Below are positions 34,509 through 43,092 of a stretch of 64,000 nucleotides of DNA, in pieces. Source of the stretch: Lacibacter sp. H375 (lineage in GTDB: Bacteria; Bacteroidota; Bacteroidia; Chitinophagales; Chitinophagaceae); assembly GCF_037892425.1 (NCBI RefSeq), contig NZ_JBBKTT010000001.1, forward strand, positions 4,092,001-4,156,000, given 5' to 3'. A model generated the notes under the pieces. The model saw only the letters and a program-made list of their open reading frames with translations, searched no databases and had not been told where the DNA came from. The position numbers and the translations under genes are program-made. Numbering within the stretch: position 1 is the stretch's first letter; each line of letters opens with the position of its first letter.

Positions 34509-34519
34509 GTGACGATACC

Positions 34520-35710
34520 TTATTTCAACTTAGCCAACGCCTCTTTAATTCTTCTATAAGCTTCTTCAATTTTTTCCAAGCTGTTAGCAAACGACAAACG
34601 GATACAATCCGGTGTACCGAATGCACGACCTGTAACTGTTGATACATGCGCTACGTTTAACAAATACATACAAAGATCATCTGCATCGTTGATCACATTT
34701 GTACCATCTGATTTGCCAAAGTAATAGCTCACTTGAGGAAACACATAAAAGGCTCCATCGGGTTCAGCTAATTTCCAACCGGGAACCTCGCTTACCAGTT
34801 CCAACACACGCTTTTTACGACGTTCAAATTCTTTCGTCATTTCATGTGTAGGAGTTTGATCGCCTACCAAAGCATCAATTGTTGCACGTTGTGTTACGGC
34901 ATTGGTACCACTTGTAAACTGGCCTTGTAATTTTTCGCAACCCTTAGCTACATCAACATTTGCAGCTATATAACCAAGACGGTAACCCGTCATAGCATAA
35001 CCTTTGCTCAAGCCGTTTACAATGATTACCTGGTTTTTGATGGCATCGAACTGGGCAATGCTCTCGTGTTTACCAACAAAATTGATATACTCGTAGATCT
35101 CATCAGAAATAATAAATATTTCAGGATGCTTTGCAAAAACATCGGCAAGGCTCTTTAACTCATCATAACTATAAACTGAACCTGAAGGATTACAAGGAGA
35201 TGAAAACAAGAACACTCTTGTTTTAGGAGTGATCGCTGCTTCAAGCTCAGCACCTGTGATCTTGTATTTGTTTTCCATTTTGGTAGGAAGAATAACAGGA
35301 ATACCACCTGCAATTTTCACCAACTCTGAATAAGTTACCCAAAACGGAGCAGGAATAATTACTTCATCACCATGATCAACTGTTGCAAGTATCACATTTG
35401 CCAAACTTTGCTTGGCGCCGGTTGATAAGACAATGTTCTCAGGTTTATAATCAAGATTGTTGTCACGCTTTAATTTTACACACACAGCTTCACGTACGTC
35501 GAGGTAACCAGGTACCGGAGTATAGTGACTGTAGTTATCGTCTACTGCTTTCTTTGCAGCTTCTTTAATATGTTTTGGCGTATCGAAATCGGGTTCGCCA
35601 AGACTAAGATCAATTACATCTACACCTTGTGCTCTTAACTCACGGCCGAGCTTTGCCATCTTTAACGTCTCAGGTTCGCTGAACCTGCTCAAAAGGGAAG
35701 AAAGTTTCAT
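34520..35710 (-). CDS. Class I aspartate aminotransferase
   Basis: PLP aminotransferase of about 396 residues, most like the Iγ aspartate/prephenate aminotransferases. Seen motifs: SLGEPDFDTP near 36, YTPVPGYLDVREAV, SPCNPSGSVYSYDEL (Asn and Pro of the substrate pocket), SDEIYEYI (Asp-Tyr to PLP), NGLSKGYAMTGYRLGY (Schiff-base Lys) and RLSFANSLEKIEEAYRRI (Arg for the alpha-carboxylate). Subgroup, hence exact substrate, is not settled. Gene is flanked by the palindromic terminator and by a short promoter region. Confidence 0.93.
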   Translation of the reverse strand: MKLSSLLSRFSEPETLKMAKLGRELRAQGVDVIDLSLGEPDFDTPKHIKEAAKKAVDDNYSHYTPVPGYLDVREAVCVKLKRDNNLDYKPENIVLSTGAKQSLANVILATVDHGDEVIIPAPFWVTYSELVKIAGGIPVILPTKMENKYKITGAELEAAITPKTRVFLFSSPCNPSGSVYSYDELKSLADVFAKHPEIFIISDEIYEYINFVGKHESIAQFDAIKNQVIIVNGLSKGYAMTGYRLGYIAANVDVAKGCEKLQGQFTSGTNAVTQRATIDALVGDQTPTHEMTKEFERRKKRVLELVSEVPGWKLAEPDGAFYVFPQVSYYFGKSDGTNVINDADDLCMYLLNVAHVSTVTGRAFGTPDCIRLSFANSLEKIEEAYRRIKEALAKLK

Positions 35711-35771
35711 TTGTTTTACTGAATTAAATTGATTGTTCGCCGCAAGTTACCGCATCCGCAGCTATTACTTG

Positions 35772-36509
35772 TTAGTTATGTTTGATAATTGAAAGTGAGA
35801 GTGAATCTGCATTTGTTTTACCCATGTAACCCTTCATAACAAGTGTGTAAAGAGCGCCCTTGCTAAACTGCAGTTGATATTGTTTCAAAATGTTGCCGCT
35901 TGTACTCGACCTGATCTTGATGTTTACAGTAGTATCTGCATAAAAGGCTTGAAATGCTCCGGAGCTGAGCAAGTTTTCCTGTGTGAGTTTCCCGGCATAA
36001 GACTTTGCAGCGATCACGACAGAATCTGCTGCTATATTCGATGGACGGTTGGTGAGCACTGTAAGCGAATCAGCATCTGGGCTTAAGTGTATCAAACGGA
36101 TCTTCGATTGTTTTCCCAAACCTGTTGTATCAATTACATCTTCAACAAAAAAGTATTTCAGCTTATCGGCTGTTGCCGTATCAAACATAAAGAAAGAATA
36201 GTGGCCTCCTGTATTACTAAAAAACCAATTCGCCAATTGTATTGTGCCAAGCTGTAACCGGTAATTATTAAATCCGCTGTCAACAGAACTATAATTAGCC
36301 GGCACATTTAAACCAGTAAGATAATTGTAACTGCCAACTGTTTTCAGGTTCTGTAACACGTCAATACTTCCTGTGCCTGCTGATGCGTGAACAATATTTA
36401 CTTGTATTTGCCTACCGGGTACAGCATCCTTTTTACAGGATTGAATGATGCATGCTGTACATAACAGGCATACTAAAACAACACAATAACTCTTCAATTC
36501 TTTATTCAT
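35772..36509 (-). CDS. DUF4397 lipoprotein
   Basis: 245 residues from ATG 36509. The lipobox is IIQSC; the body opens IQVNIVHASAGTGSIDVLQN and holds a repeat KIRLIHLSPDADSLTVLTN, two copies of the VRxVHxSPDA pattern of DUF4397 (beta-sandwich). Cell-surface or periplasmic; function unknown. A start at 36527 would lie before the promoter box (36525-36532), so the ATG at 36509 is chosen. It is transcribed away from the serine-hydrolase stop on the same strand. Confidence 0.8.
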   Translation of the reverse strand: MNKELKSYCVVLVCLLCTACIIQSCKKDAVPGRQIQVNIVHASAGTGSIDVLQNLKTVGSYNYLTGLNVPANYSSVDSGFNNYRLQLGTIQLANWFFSNTGGHYSFFMFDTATADKLKYFFVEDVIDTTGLGKQSKIRLIHLSPDADSLTVLTNRPSNIAADSVVIAAKSYAGKLTQENLLSSGAFQAFYADTTVNIKIRSSTSGNILKQYQLQFSKGALYTLVMKGYMGKTNADSLSLSIIKHN

Positions 36510-36524
36510 AATGTTCACGGGTGG

Positions 36525-36532
36525 CAAATTTA
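36525..36532 (-). promoter_or_regulatory. Bacteroidota -7 promoter box (TAAATTTG)
   Basis: Exact TAnnTTTG on the minus strand, 15 bases from ATG 36509; it overlaps the stop codon of the upstream hydrolase gene (36530-36532). Confidence 0.55.
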
Positions 36533-37792
36533 TTTATCGTAGCTCACTTTAAATTTTGAAAGATCGGGTTGATGTTTTCGTTTACGTTTTATTTCTTCTT
36601 CATAAATAACCTTGCCAAGATTTTCCAGGAAAGGCAACCCAACGGAATCGTAATCATATTTATCATCGTTGAGAATACCATCTTCATTGCAATAAACCGT
36701 CGCACTCAACATAAATTCGATGTTCTTTTCAAAATCAACAATGTAAGCTACATCAGTTAAGAATCCGTACGACCACCCTACTTTGTTAAAAATGCGGATG
36801 TGTTTTGGAAGGGATTCTTTCTTTTGCGTACCAAACATCAGGAACTTACAATAAGCATCAAAAAAATGAGCAGTATCGTACTCAGGAAATCTTGTTTCGG
36901 CTGGGAGCTGACTCATGTATTGGTAGAGAAACTTATAATCAGCTTCGTTGATATTGAAACGTCGCTCAGCTGGTACATCTTGCGGAAACAAAACACTGCG
37001 TAAAATATCATGAAGGTCTTTCAGATAGATCCTGTTCTTTCTGCTGAAATCCATGGCAGCATTTACCAATTGATCTTTTTCATCGAGATAGCCTTTTCCT
37101 AAAAAGTCTTTTCGGTTGATGTAATTGTAATTGCTCTTTGCCAACGGTTGCTCATACAAAACCCTGCCTGTGCTGTCACGAAAGCTTACGGGGTTTGTTG
37201 TACGGTGAAGTTCTTCCGGCATGGTAATAGCAAGCCGGCGAATGATCTGTACATCGCTATACCCTTTTGCTTTTAGTTGATCATATATGTATTGCTGACC
37301 CAAAAACTCGTAGAGCCGGTTATTGGCATCGTTATCACTCACCACAAATATTTTTTTGATGTAATGCTCAACTGTTGGCCGTCCGTCAGGCGAAGTTGGA
37401 TCGTTATACACAGCCGTTAAACCTTCCTGTCCTTTTTCTGTGATCATAGTGGCATTACGATTGATGCCAAGTTGGTTCAGTTTCTCCAAAGCCAGAAAAG
37501 CCACCGGCATTTTCACAGTTGAAGCCGGGTAAAAATAATTGTCGGGTTTCAGGTTGAAATAATAGTCGGTGAAACGGGGTCTGTTCTTTTTGTCTCTTTC
37601 AATTCGGGTGTAAATGACCTTCACCCTCATGGAATCACGGTTGGCAAGCACCGTAGAAAAATGATCCGGATGCTGTTGCATCAGGTTTTCGAGAAAATTT
37701 TCGTTGGCAACCACTGTTTTAGCAGGTTTACAGGCGTTCAATATGAGCAACAGTACCAGGCTGAAACTGATAAAAACGACAGATTTGAACAT
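36530..37792 (-). CDS. Class A beta-lactamase-like serine hydrolase, lipoprotein
   Basis: 420 residues from ATG 37792. Lipobox LILNAC at Cys21; catalytic S91-T-V-K94 (SxxK), then S152-D-N (SDN loop) and K-V-G (in NKVGWSYG) where active beta-lactamases have K-T-G. The fold is therefore the class A lactamase/DD-peptidase type, but the loop change and extra ~120 residues between SDN and KVG make a true lactamase unlikely; a peptidoglycan or ester role is possible. A TATTTTTG box (37796-37803) lies just before the ATG, which would mean a leaderless or very short leader if used. Confidence 0.8.
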   Translation of the reverse strand: MFKSVVFISFSLVLLLILNACKPAKTVVANENFLENLMQQHPDHFSTVLANRDSMRVKVIYTRIERDKKNRPRFTDYYFNLKPDNYFYPASTVKMPVAFLALEKLNQLGINRNATMITEKGQEGLTAVYNDPTSPDGRPTVEHYIKKIFVVSDNDANNRLYEFLGQQYIYDQLKAKGYSDVQIIRRLAITMPEELHRTTNPVSFRDSTGRVLYEQPLAKSNYNYINRKDFLGKGYLDEKDQLVNAAMDFSRKNRIYLKDLHDILRSVLFPQDVPAERRFNINEADYKFLYQYMSQLPAETRFPEYDTAHFFDAYCKFLMFGTQKKESLPKHIRIFNKVGWSYGFLTDVAYIVDFEKNIEFMLSATVYCNEDGILNDDKYDYDSVGLPFLENLGKVIYEEEIKRKRKHQPDLSKFKVSYDK

Positions 37793-37795
37793 GGC

Positions 37796-37803
37796 CAAAA
37801 ATA
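37796..37803 (-). promoter_or_regulatory. -7-like box (TATTTTTG) next to the hydrolase start
   Basis: Exact match on the minus strand, ending 4 bases before ATG 37792. Function uncertain because the transcript would start at or inside the ATG. Confidence 0.35.
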
Positions 37804-37885
37804 GGACATAAACCCTAACCTCAAACAGCCTTAGAATAGTGGATAACAGCGATTTGGCGCCTGTTCGCTTTCGATATGAAACCCC

Positions 37886-37893
37886 TATCTTTG
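37886..37893 (+). promoter_or_regulatory. Bacteroidota -7 promoter box (TATCTTTG) for secDF
   Basis: Exact TAnnTTTG match 39 bases before ATG 37933. An in-frame ATG at 37876 lies upstream of it, so the box decides the start. Confidence 0.7.
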
Positions 37894-37932
37894 CCCTCCT
37901 TAAAAAATAAGAACCCAAATTATTATTCTACT

Positions 37933-40932
37933 ATGGCACTGAAAGGTTTGGTTAGGTTTTTTGCGATCATGCTTATCCTCATTTCTGTTTGGCAATTAAG
38001 TTATACGTGGATTGTCAATAGTTTTGAACGCAAGCAAAAAGCCAGAGCTGAGAAATTTGTCAAGAACAATTTCGGAACTGCATCGAAAGAAACGAAAGAC
38101 TCTGCAACGAACGCTGTCTACCGCAGGTACATCGACAGCTTAAAAGAAAAGGAACTACTTGATATTCCTGTTCTTTTTCCAAAGCTTACTTATCAAAAAG
38201 CAATTGAGCAGGAACTGAACCTTGGTTTGGATCTTCAAGGTGGTATGAACGTAACATTGGAAGTTGGTTTAGATGGTTTGATCCGTTCAATGAGTAACAA
38301 TCCGAAAGATGTTACACTCAATAAAGCATTAGCAAGTGCCATAGAGTTGAAAAAGAACAGCGATGCTGATTTTGTAACACTTTTTGGACAGGCTTACAAC
38401 ACAGCTTCTTTAAATGGAAGACTTGCTCCTCTCTTTGCAGGCGGTAAAAACAAAACCATTAAGATCGATGCAAGTAACAGCACTGTTCTTGATGCCATTC
38501 GTGTTGAAGCAAGAGATGCCATTAAAAGAACTTACGATCGCTTAACTGCACGTATTGATCAGTTTGGCGTTGCTCAACCTAACATCAGCTTTGATGAGAA
38601 TAAAGGTATCATCACTGTTGAATTAGCAGGTATTGATGATCCTGAGCGTGTTCGTAAATTCTTACAGGCTACAGCGAATCTTGAATTCTGGGATACCTAT
38701 TCAAATGCTGATCCTGTTGTTGCACAAAGCATGGCACAAATAGACCAAAAGGTAAAAGCTTACCTGAGTGGTGCAACTGACACTACATCTGTAGATACAA
38801 CGGGTGCTCCAAAAGTTGATACAACTGCAACTGCCGGTGCAAACAATAACCCTGTAACTTCTCTTTTTGCACCTAACCAGCCCGATGGTTCTGCTATGAT
38901 CGGCATGATCCGTATTTCAGATACAGCAATGTTCTCGAAATATGTGAACCTCGATGTGGTAAAAAATTCTATCCCTTCTACTATGCGTTTCATGTATGGA
39001 GCAAAGGCAGAAGCTAAGAATAAGAGCGGCGAAAGCATGTTGCCGATCTACGTAATTAAGACTGTGCCCGGTACTGATCAACCAAAACTTACCGGTGAAT
39101 ATATAACTGATGCACGCCAGGACTTTGACCAACGTAACAACGAGGTTGAAGTACAAATGGAAATGAACACACGTGGTGCTGCCATTTGGGAAAAAATGAC
39201 CGGTGATGCGTTTAATGGTAAATATGCCATTGCAATTGCACTTGATAACTATGTATACTCTGCTCCCGGTGTAAACAACGGCGCAATAAGCGGTGGTATT
39301 TCGCAGATCAGCGGAAGCTTTACTATCCAGGAAGCACAGGATCTTTCAAGCGTATTACGTACAGGTAAACTTCCTGCCCCTGCAAGAATCGTTCAGGAAC
39401 AAGTTGTTGGACCAACACTTGGGGAAGAAGCTGTAAGAGGTGGATCATTATCATTCATCATTTCATTTGTGATCATCTTCATCCTCATGTTGCTTTATTA
39501 CAACACAGGTGGATGGATCGCTAATATTGCCCTGATCCTAAACCTTCTGTTTACAGTTGGTGTGTTGAGTGCTTTTGGTGCAACATTAACAGCTGCAGGT
39601 ATTGCCGGTTTGGTATTGACGATTGGTATGGCGGTTGATACAAACGTGATCATCTTTGAACGTATCAAAGAAGAGTTAACGAAAGGCAAGAGTTATCAAA
39701 TGGCTGTTGAAGATGGTTACAGACGCTCATTGGCTCCGGTACTCGATGGCCACATCACTACCCTCTTAACATCATTCATCCTTTTGTACTTCGGTTTAGG
39801 CCCGGTAAAAGGTTTCGCAACTACACAGATCATCGGTATCCTGTTGAGCTTGTTCTGCGGTATCCTTGTATCAAGACTGATCACTGATATGTGGACGAAC
39901 AAGAAACGCCACTTTGAATATTTCACTGCAGTTTCACGCCGCATCTTTGCACATGCTGCTTATAAGTTCATTGAGTTCCGTAAGTATACTTATATGATCT
40001 CTGCACTTGTGTTACTGTTAGGCATTGGTACGTTGTTCAATGGTTTTGATTATGGTGTTGAATTCCGTGGCGGTCGCAGCTACACTGTTAAGTTCGATCG
40101 TGAATTGAAGAATGAAGAAGTAGCAAACGAACTCAACAAAGTGTTTGGCAAGTATCCTATCATTAAAACCGTAGGAACTCCTAAGCAACTGAACATTACA
40201 ACTGATTACATGATTGAACAACCTGGCCAGGATGTAGATGCGCAGGTTGAAACAAAATTATATGAAGGTTTAAAAACATTCTTACCTGCCGGCACAACGT
40301 ACGAGCAGTTCAAGACTGGTTTCAAACAAAGTTCACAAACGGTACAACCTACCATTTCGGATGACTTGAAGAAAGGTGCGTTATGGGCAACCATTCTCGG
40401 TTTGCTGGTAATTACACTCTATATCTTTATCCGTTTCCGTGACTGGCGCTATTCAGTTGGTACAATTGTGGCCTTGCTGCATGACGTATTGGTAACATTG
40501 ATCGTGTTCTCGTTCCTCCGTAACATTGTTCCGTTCCCGTTAGAGATCGATCAGCACTTTATTGCGGCGATCCTTACTGTAATTGGTTTCTCAATGAACG
40601 ATACGGTGGTTGTATTCGACCGTGTTCGTGAATACAGTGCAAAAATGTTTGGACAGCCTAAAGGTGTAATTCTTAACAAAGCAATCAACGATACATTGGC
40701 ACGTACTGTAATGACTTCATTAACAGTATTCTTAACCTTGTTAACGCTCTTCATCTTTGGTGGTGAAGTAACAAGAGGTTTTGCCTTTGCTATGTTGATT
40801 GGTGTTATTACCGGTGTTTATTCATCTGTGTTTGTTGCTGCACCAATCCTGATGGATTTTGCAAAAGATAAACCATTGGGTGAACCTGAAAAAGATAAAA
40901 CACTTGCAAAAGCAAGACATTCTATCAGCTAA
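37933..40932 (+). CDS. secDF: Fused SecDF protein translocase subunit
   Basis: Membrane subunit that uses the proton gradient to pull secreted proteins through SecYEG. 999 residues joining SecD and SecF in one chain. SecD part: TM1, the large periplasmic P1 region (NLGLDLQGGMNVTLEV; QFGVAQPNI; later EVQMEMNTRGAAIWEKM), then TM helices with LLYYNTGGWIAN and AGLVLTIGMAVDTNVIIFERIKEEL. SecF part from about 690: FDYGVEFRGGRSYTV and AAILTVIGFSMNDTVVVFDRVREYS. It carries a long insertion of Thr/Ala/Asp residues near 280-310 in P1. ATG 37933 follows the promoter; ATG 37876 does not. Confidence 0.96.
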   Translation: MALKGLVRFFAIMLILISVWQLSYTWIVNSFERKQKARAEKFVKNNFGTASKETKDSATNAVYRRYIDSLKEKELLDIPVLFPKLTYQKAIEQELNLGLDLQGGMNVTLEVGLDGLIRSMSNNPKDVTLNKALASAIELKKNSDADFVTLFGQAYNTASLNGRLAPLFAGGKNKTIKIDASNSTVLDAIRVEARDAIKRTYDRLTARIDQFGVAQPNISFDENKGIITVELAGIDDPERVRKFLQATANLEFWDTYSNADPVVAQSMAQIDQKVKAYLSGATDTTSVDTTGAPKVDTTATAGANNNPVTSLFAPNQPDGSAMIGMIRISDTAMFSKYVNLDVVKNSIPSTMRFMYGAKAEAKNKSGESMLPIYVIKTVPGTDQPKLTGEYITDARQDFDQRNNEVEVQMEMNTRGAAIWEKMTGDAFNGKYAIAIALDNYVYSAPGVNNGAISGGISQISGSFTIQEAQDLSSVLRTGKLPAPARIVQEQVVGPTLGEEAVRGGSLSFIISFVIIFILMLLYYNTGGWIANIALILNLLFTVGVLSAFGATLTAAGIAGLVLTIGMAVDTNVIIFERIKEELTKGKSYQMAVEDGYRRSLAPVLDGHITTLLTSFILLYFGLGPVKGFATTQIIGILLSLFCGILVSRLITDMWTNKKRHFEYFTAVSRRIFAHAAYKFIEFRKYTYMISALVLLLGIGTLFNGFDYGVEFRGGRSYTVKFDRELKNEEVANELNKVFGKYPIIKTVGTPKQLNITTDYMIEQPGQDVDAQVETKLYEGLKTFLPAGTTYEQFKTGFKQSSQTVQPTISDDLKKGALWATILGLLVITLYIFIRFRDWRYSVGTIVALLHDVLVTLIVFSFLRNIVPFPLEIDQHFIAAILTVIGFSMNDTVVVFDRVREYSAKMFGQPKGVILNKAINDTLARTVMTSLTVFLTLLTLFIFGGEVTRGFAFAMLIGVITGVYSSVFVAAPILMDFAKDKPLGEPEKDKTLAKARHSIS

Positions 40933-40953
40933 TAATTTCAGAACAGACTACAT

Positions 40954-40985
40954 AAAAAAAACCCGATCAAATGATCGGGTTTTTT
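40954..40985 (+). terminator. Terminator of secDF
   Basis: CCCGATCA (40962-40969) and TGATCGGG (40972-40979) with a two-base loop, preceded by A and followed by six T. It also fits the opposite strand, but the gene at 41040 ends 55 bases away. Confidence 0.88.
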
Positions 40986-41039
40986 ATTTTAATGGAAGAC
41001 TGAATGCGTGTTATCAACTCAGAACTTGCAACTCTCAAT

Positions 41040-41930
41040 TTACCTAAAACCATTCCATTTTCTATTCTGCTTATCAAACACCCAATAAATACCATTTGAA
41101 TATGAGAAATTAAATCGGGTTTCCAATTCAAACCGAACAGGCAATTTTATTACTATACTCAGATAGCCTGATTTAATATTGTATAATTCAATCTCTTTCT
41201 TTGTTATGTTCAGTAACCCGATTTCCGCACCCTTCATTCCTGTATAAATAATCGAACTTGTATTGTAGGTCTTTTCAAAATCAGCAAGTGATAATGTTGC
41301 CGCATCATTTGCATTTATGGCACCAAAGTGCAGTTGAATCGATTTACGTTTATCAGTTCCATCAGTTGAATAACAAACAATATTTAAACCATCAAGAAAC
41401 AGCACTTCATTATCTTCCGTATTTAATACACCTGCACTGTTCTGATCGGGTTGATACAACCCTTCTTTTTTCTTATTCAGTTGTTCCGGCAAGCCATCTT
41501 TATTGAGCTCGTATGAAAACCATCCGAACTCTTGATAGGCATTTCCTTCCAGCTTTTTTGTTTTAGGGTTATACCAAAGGCCCCGTACATCAATTAATGT
41601 TTTCTGATCTTCAGCTGAAACAACTTTACCATTTGCATTAAAGATCACGAGCGGAAATTCTGCGTTACCTGCCTGTGCAGCATAGTACAATTTTTCTTTT
41701 GGGTTATAAGCAACCGATGCTCCATTAGCACCACCTTCCGGTATTGCCATGTCCATCACTTTTTCGGCTGAAATAATTTTCAGCTCTTTATTGCCGACAT
41801 TTTTTTCATCTTTTGTGGCTTCGTTGCCTATTAAACCTGATACGGCAGCCGATTTTTTTTTCTGTGCTAAACTTTCACTAACTGTTAAAAGTGCAAGTGC
41901 AACTAAGGGAAGGAATATTTTTTTCATCAA
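41040..41930 (-). CDS. Exported protein of unknown function
   Basis: 296 residues; signal peptide to about 22 (SESLAQ), then a basic Lys patch. The body shows repeating beta strands with aromatic/glycine pairs (ASVAYNPKEKLYYAAQAGNAEFPLVIFN read in parts AYNPKEKLYYAA and LVIFNANGKVV; GLWYNPKTKKLEG; VLFLDGLNIVCY; WVFDKQNRKWNGF), which suggests a beta-propeller-like fold, but no family is recognised. Probably periplasmic. It stands alone, between terminators. Confidence 0.65.
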   Translation of the reverse strand: MMKKIFLPLVALALLTVSESLAQKKKSAAVSGLIGNEATKDEKNVGNKELKIISAEKVMDMAIPEGGANGASVAYNPKEKLYYAAQAGNAEFPLVIFNANGKVVSAEDQKTLIDVRGLWYNPKTKKLEGNAYQEFGWFSYELNKDGLPEQLNKKKEGLYQPDQNSAGVLNTEDNEVLFLDGLNIVCYSTDGTDKRKSIQLHFGAINANDAATLSLADFEKTYNTSSIIYTGMKGAEIGLLNITKKEIELYNIKSGYLSIVIKLPVRFELETRFNFSYSNGIYWVFDKQNRKWNGFR

Positions 41931-41993
41931 TACTTTTTTATGCTAGTTACAGCAATTTATTTCTTTTTTCAATACCGTGTAATGGGTACAAAA

Positions 41994-42013
41994 AAACTCC
42001 CCGCAGGGAGTTT
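41994..42013 (-). terminator. Terminator of the iscA-like gene
   Basis: AAACTCCC (41994-42001), loop CGCA, GGGAGTTT (42006-42013); on the minus strand it is followed by a run of T. Confidence 0.85.
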
Positions 42014-42039
42014 GTAATTTTCTATAGAATGAATTCTGA

Positions 42040-42378
42040 TTATACAGCAAAGCTGGTTCCGCAGCCACATGTCTTACTGGCGTTAGGATTGCTGAACGTA
42101 AAGCCACGATTGTTTAACCCATTATCCCAATCAATCTGCATACCGTGGAGATACATGCCATGGCTTTTATCCATGATGCAGGTAATACCTTCTATATCAA
42201 ATAACTCATCTGCTTCTTTTTTCTCATCAAATTCAAGTACATAACTTAACCCTGAACAACCACCACCTTTTGCTCCCACACGCAGGTATTTACCTTCGGG
42301 CTGTTCCGTTGACAATCTTTTCAACTCGTTAATTGCAGTTGTGGTGAATGTAACCGGTACCATGCTTATCGTTTCCAT
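42040..42378 (-). CDS. Fe-S cluster assembly protein, HesB/IscA/ErpA family
   Basis: 112 residues; carrier of nascent Fe-S clusters to target enzymes. The three conserved cysteines are Cys41 (GGGCSGL) and Cys104/Cys106 (KTCGCG). Domain matches the A-type carrier fold. IscA, ErpA or SufA cannot be told apart by eye, so no symbol. It is an independent unit with its own -7 box (42395-42402) and terminator. A cysteine desulfurase sits at the left window edge, far away. Confidence 0.92.
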   Translation of the reverse strand: METISMVPVTFTTTAINELKRLSTEQPEGKYLRVGAKGGGCSGLSYVLEFDEKKEADELFDIEGITCIMDKSHGMYLHGMQIDWDNGLNNRGFTFSNPNASKTCGCGTSFAV

Positions 42379-42394
42379 ACAAGTTTATTTATTG

Positions 42395-42402
42395 CAAATT
42401 TA
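42395..42402 (-). promoter_or_regulatory. Bacteroidota -7 promoter box (TAAATTTG)
   Basis: Exact TAnnTTTG on the minus strand, 16 bases before the iscA-like ATG at 42378. Confidence 0.6.
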
Positions 42403-42462
42403 CGCAGTATTTGCCTTTCGTGTACAAACTGTCTGCAAACCTTGTTTTCAACTGCAAAAACC

Positions 42463-42470
42463 TATTTTTG
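42463..42470 (+). promoter_or_regulatory. Bacteroidota -7 promoter box (TATTTTTG)
   Basis: Exact TAnnTTTG match with a TTG about 18 bases upstream as a possible -33 element. It lies 16 bases before ATG 42487; a frame-compatible ATG at 42442 precedes it and is not used. Confidence 0.65.
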
Positions 42471-42486
42471 CTTCAATTCAGTCTTT

Positions 42487-43068
42487 ATGGATACAATTTA
42501 TTATTACTTATTTGGTGGCGCTATCGTTGTATTTATTGCCTTAGGTTATTATTTGCGGGTAAAAGGCAGAAAAGAATTACTGGAAGAGCAACGCCAGGCA
42601 GCTTTACAGGAACAAGCCGTAAGACAACAACAGGCTGCTGCTCCCCAGCCACAACGAAAAGCACCGTCAACTAACCCTGAAATGCTCCGCTTGCAACTGC
42701 AGGCTTATGAACGCATGACCATATTATGCGAACGTATTGGCCTCAACAATTTGCTTGGACGTTTGCCCATCAATCAACTATCTGCTGTTGAATTGCAGAA
42801 CCTGATGGTGCAATCGATCAAAACAGAATTCGAATACAATGTAAGTCAGCAATTATATGTTTCTAATGCTGCTTGGGATGGCGTTAAAAACCTGAAAGAA
42901 CAGAATATTTTTATCATCAATGAGCTTGCTTCAACTTTACCACAGGGAGCAACAGGCGTTGATCTCAGTAAAAAGATTGTTGAGTTATTATCGCATGATG
43001 AACATGTATCCTTACAAAACATTGTGGCAACACTCATCAACAACGAAGCCAAACAATTGATGGGATAA
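42487..43068 (+). CDS. Membrane-anchored protein of unknown function
   Basis: 193 residues from ATG 42487. One TM helix at 5-25 (YYLFGGAIVVFIALGYYL), then a Gln/Ala-rich coiled-coil-like stretch (about 30-65), then a soluble domain of helical character (LRLQLQAYERMTILCERIG, LPINQLSAVELQNLMVQSI, EFEYNVSQQLYVS) that looks conserved in Bacteroidota. It starts 24 bases before the mutase gene on the same strand, so both may be cotranscribed. No known function. Confidence 0.7.
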   Translation: MDTIYYYLFGGAIVVFIALGYYLRVKGRKELLEEQRQAALQEQAVRQQQAAAPQPQRKAPSTNPEMLRLQLQAYERMTILCERIGLNNLLGRLPINQLSAVELQNLMVQSIKTEFEYNVSQQLYVSNAAWDGVKNLKEQNIFIINELASTLPQGATGVDLSKKIVELLSHDEHVSLQNIVATLINNEAKQLMG

Positions 43069-43092
43069 ACCATCTGCAACGATTGCCTGCTT

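Noticed and set aside
37876-37932. Longer secDF start
   Set aside because: The ATG at 37876 lies before the TATCTTTG promoter box.
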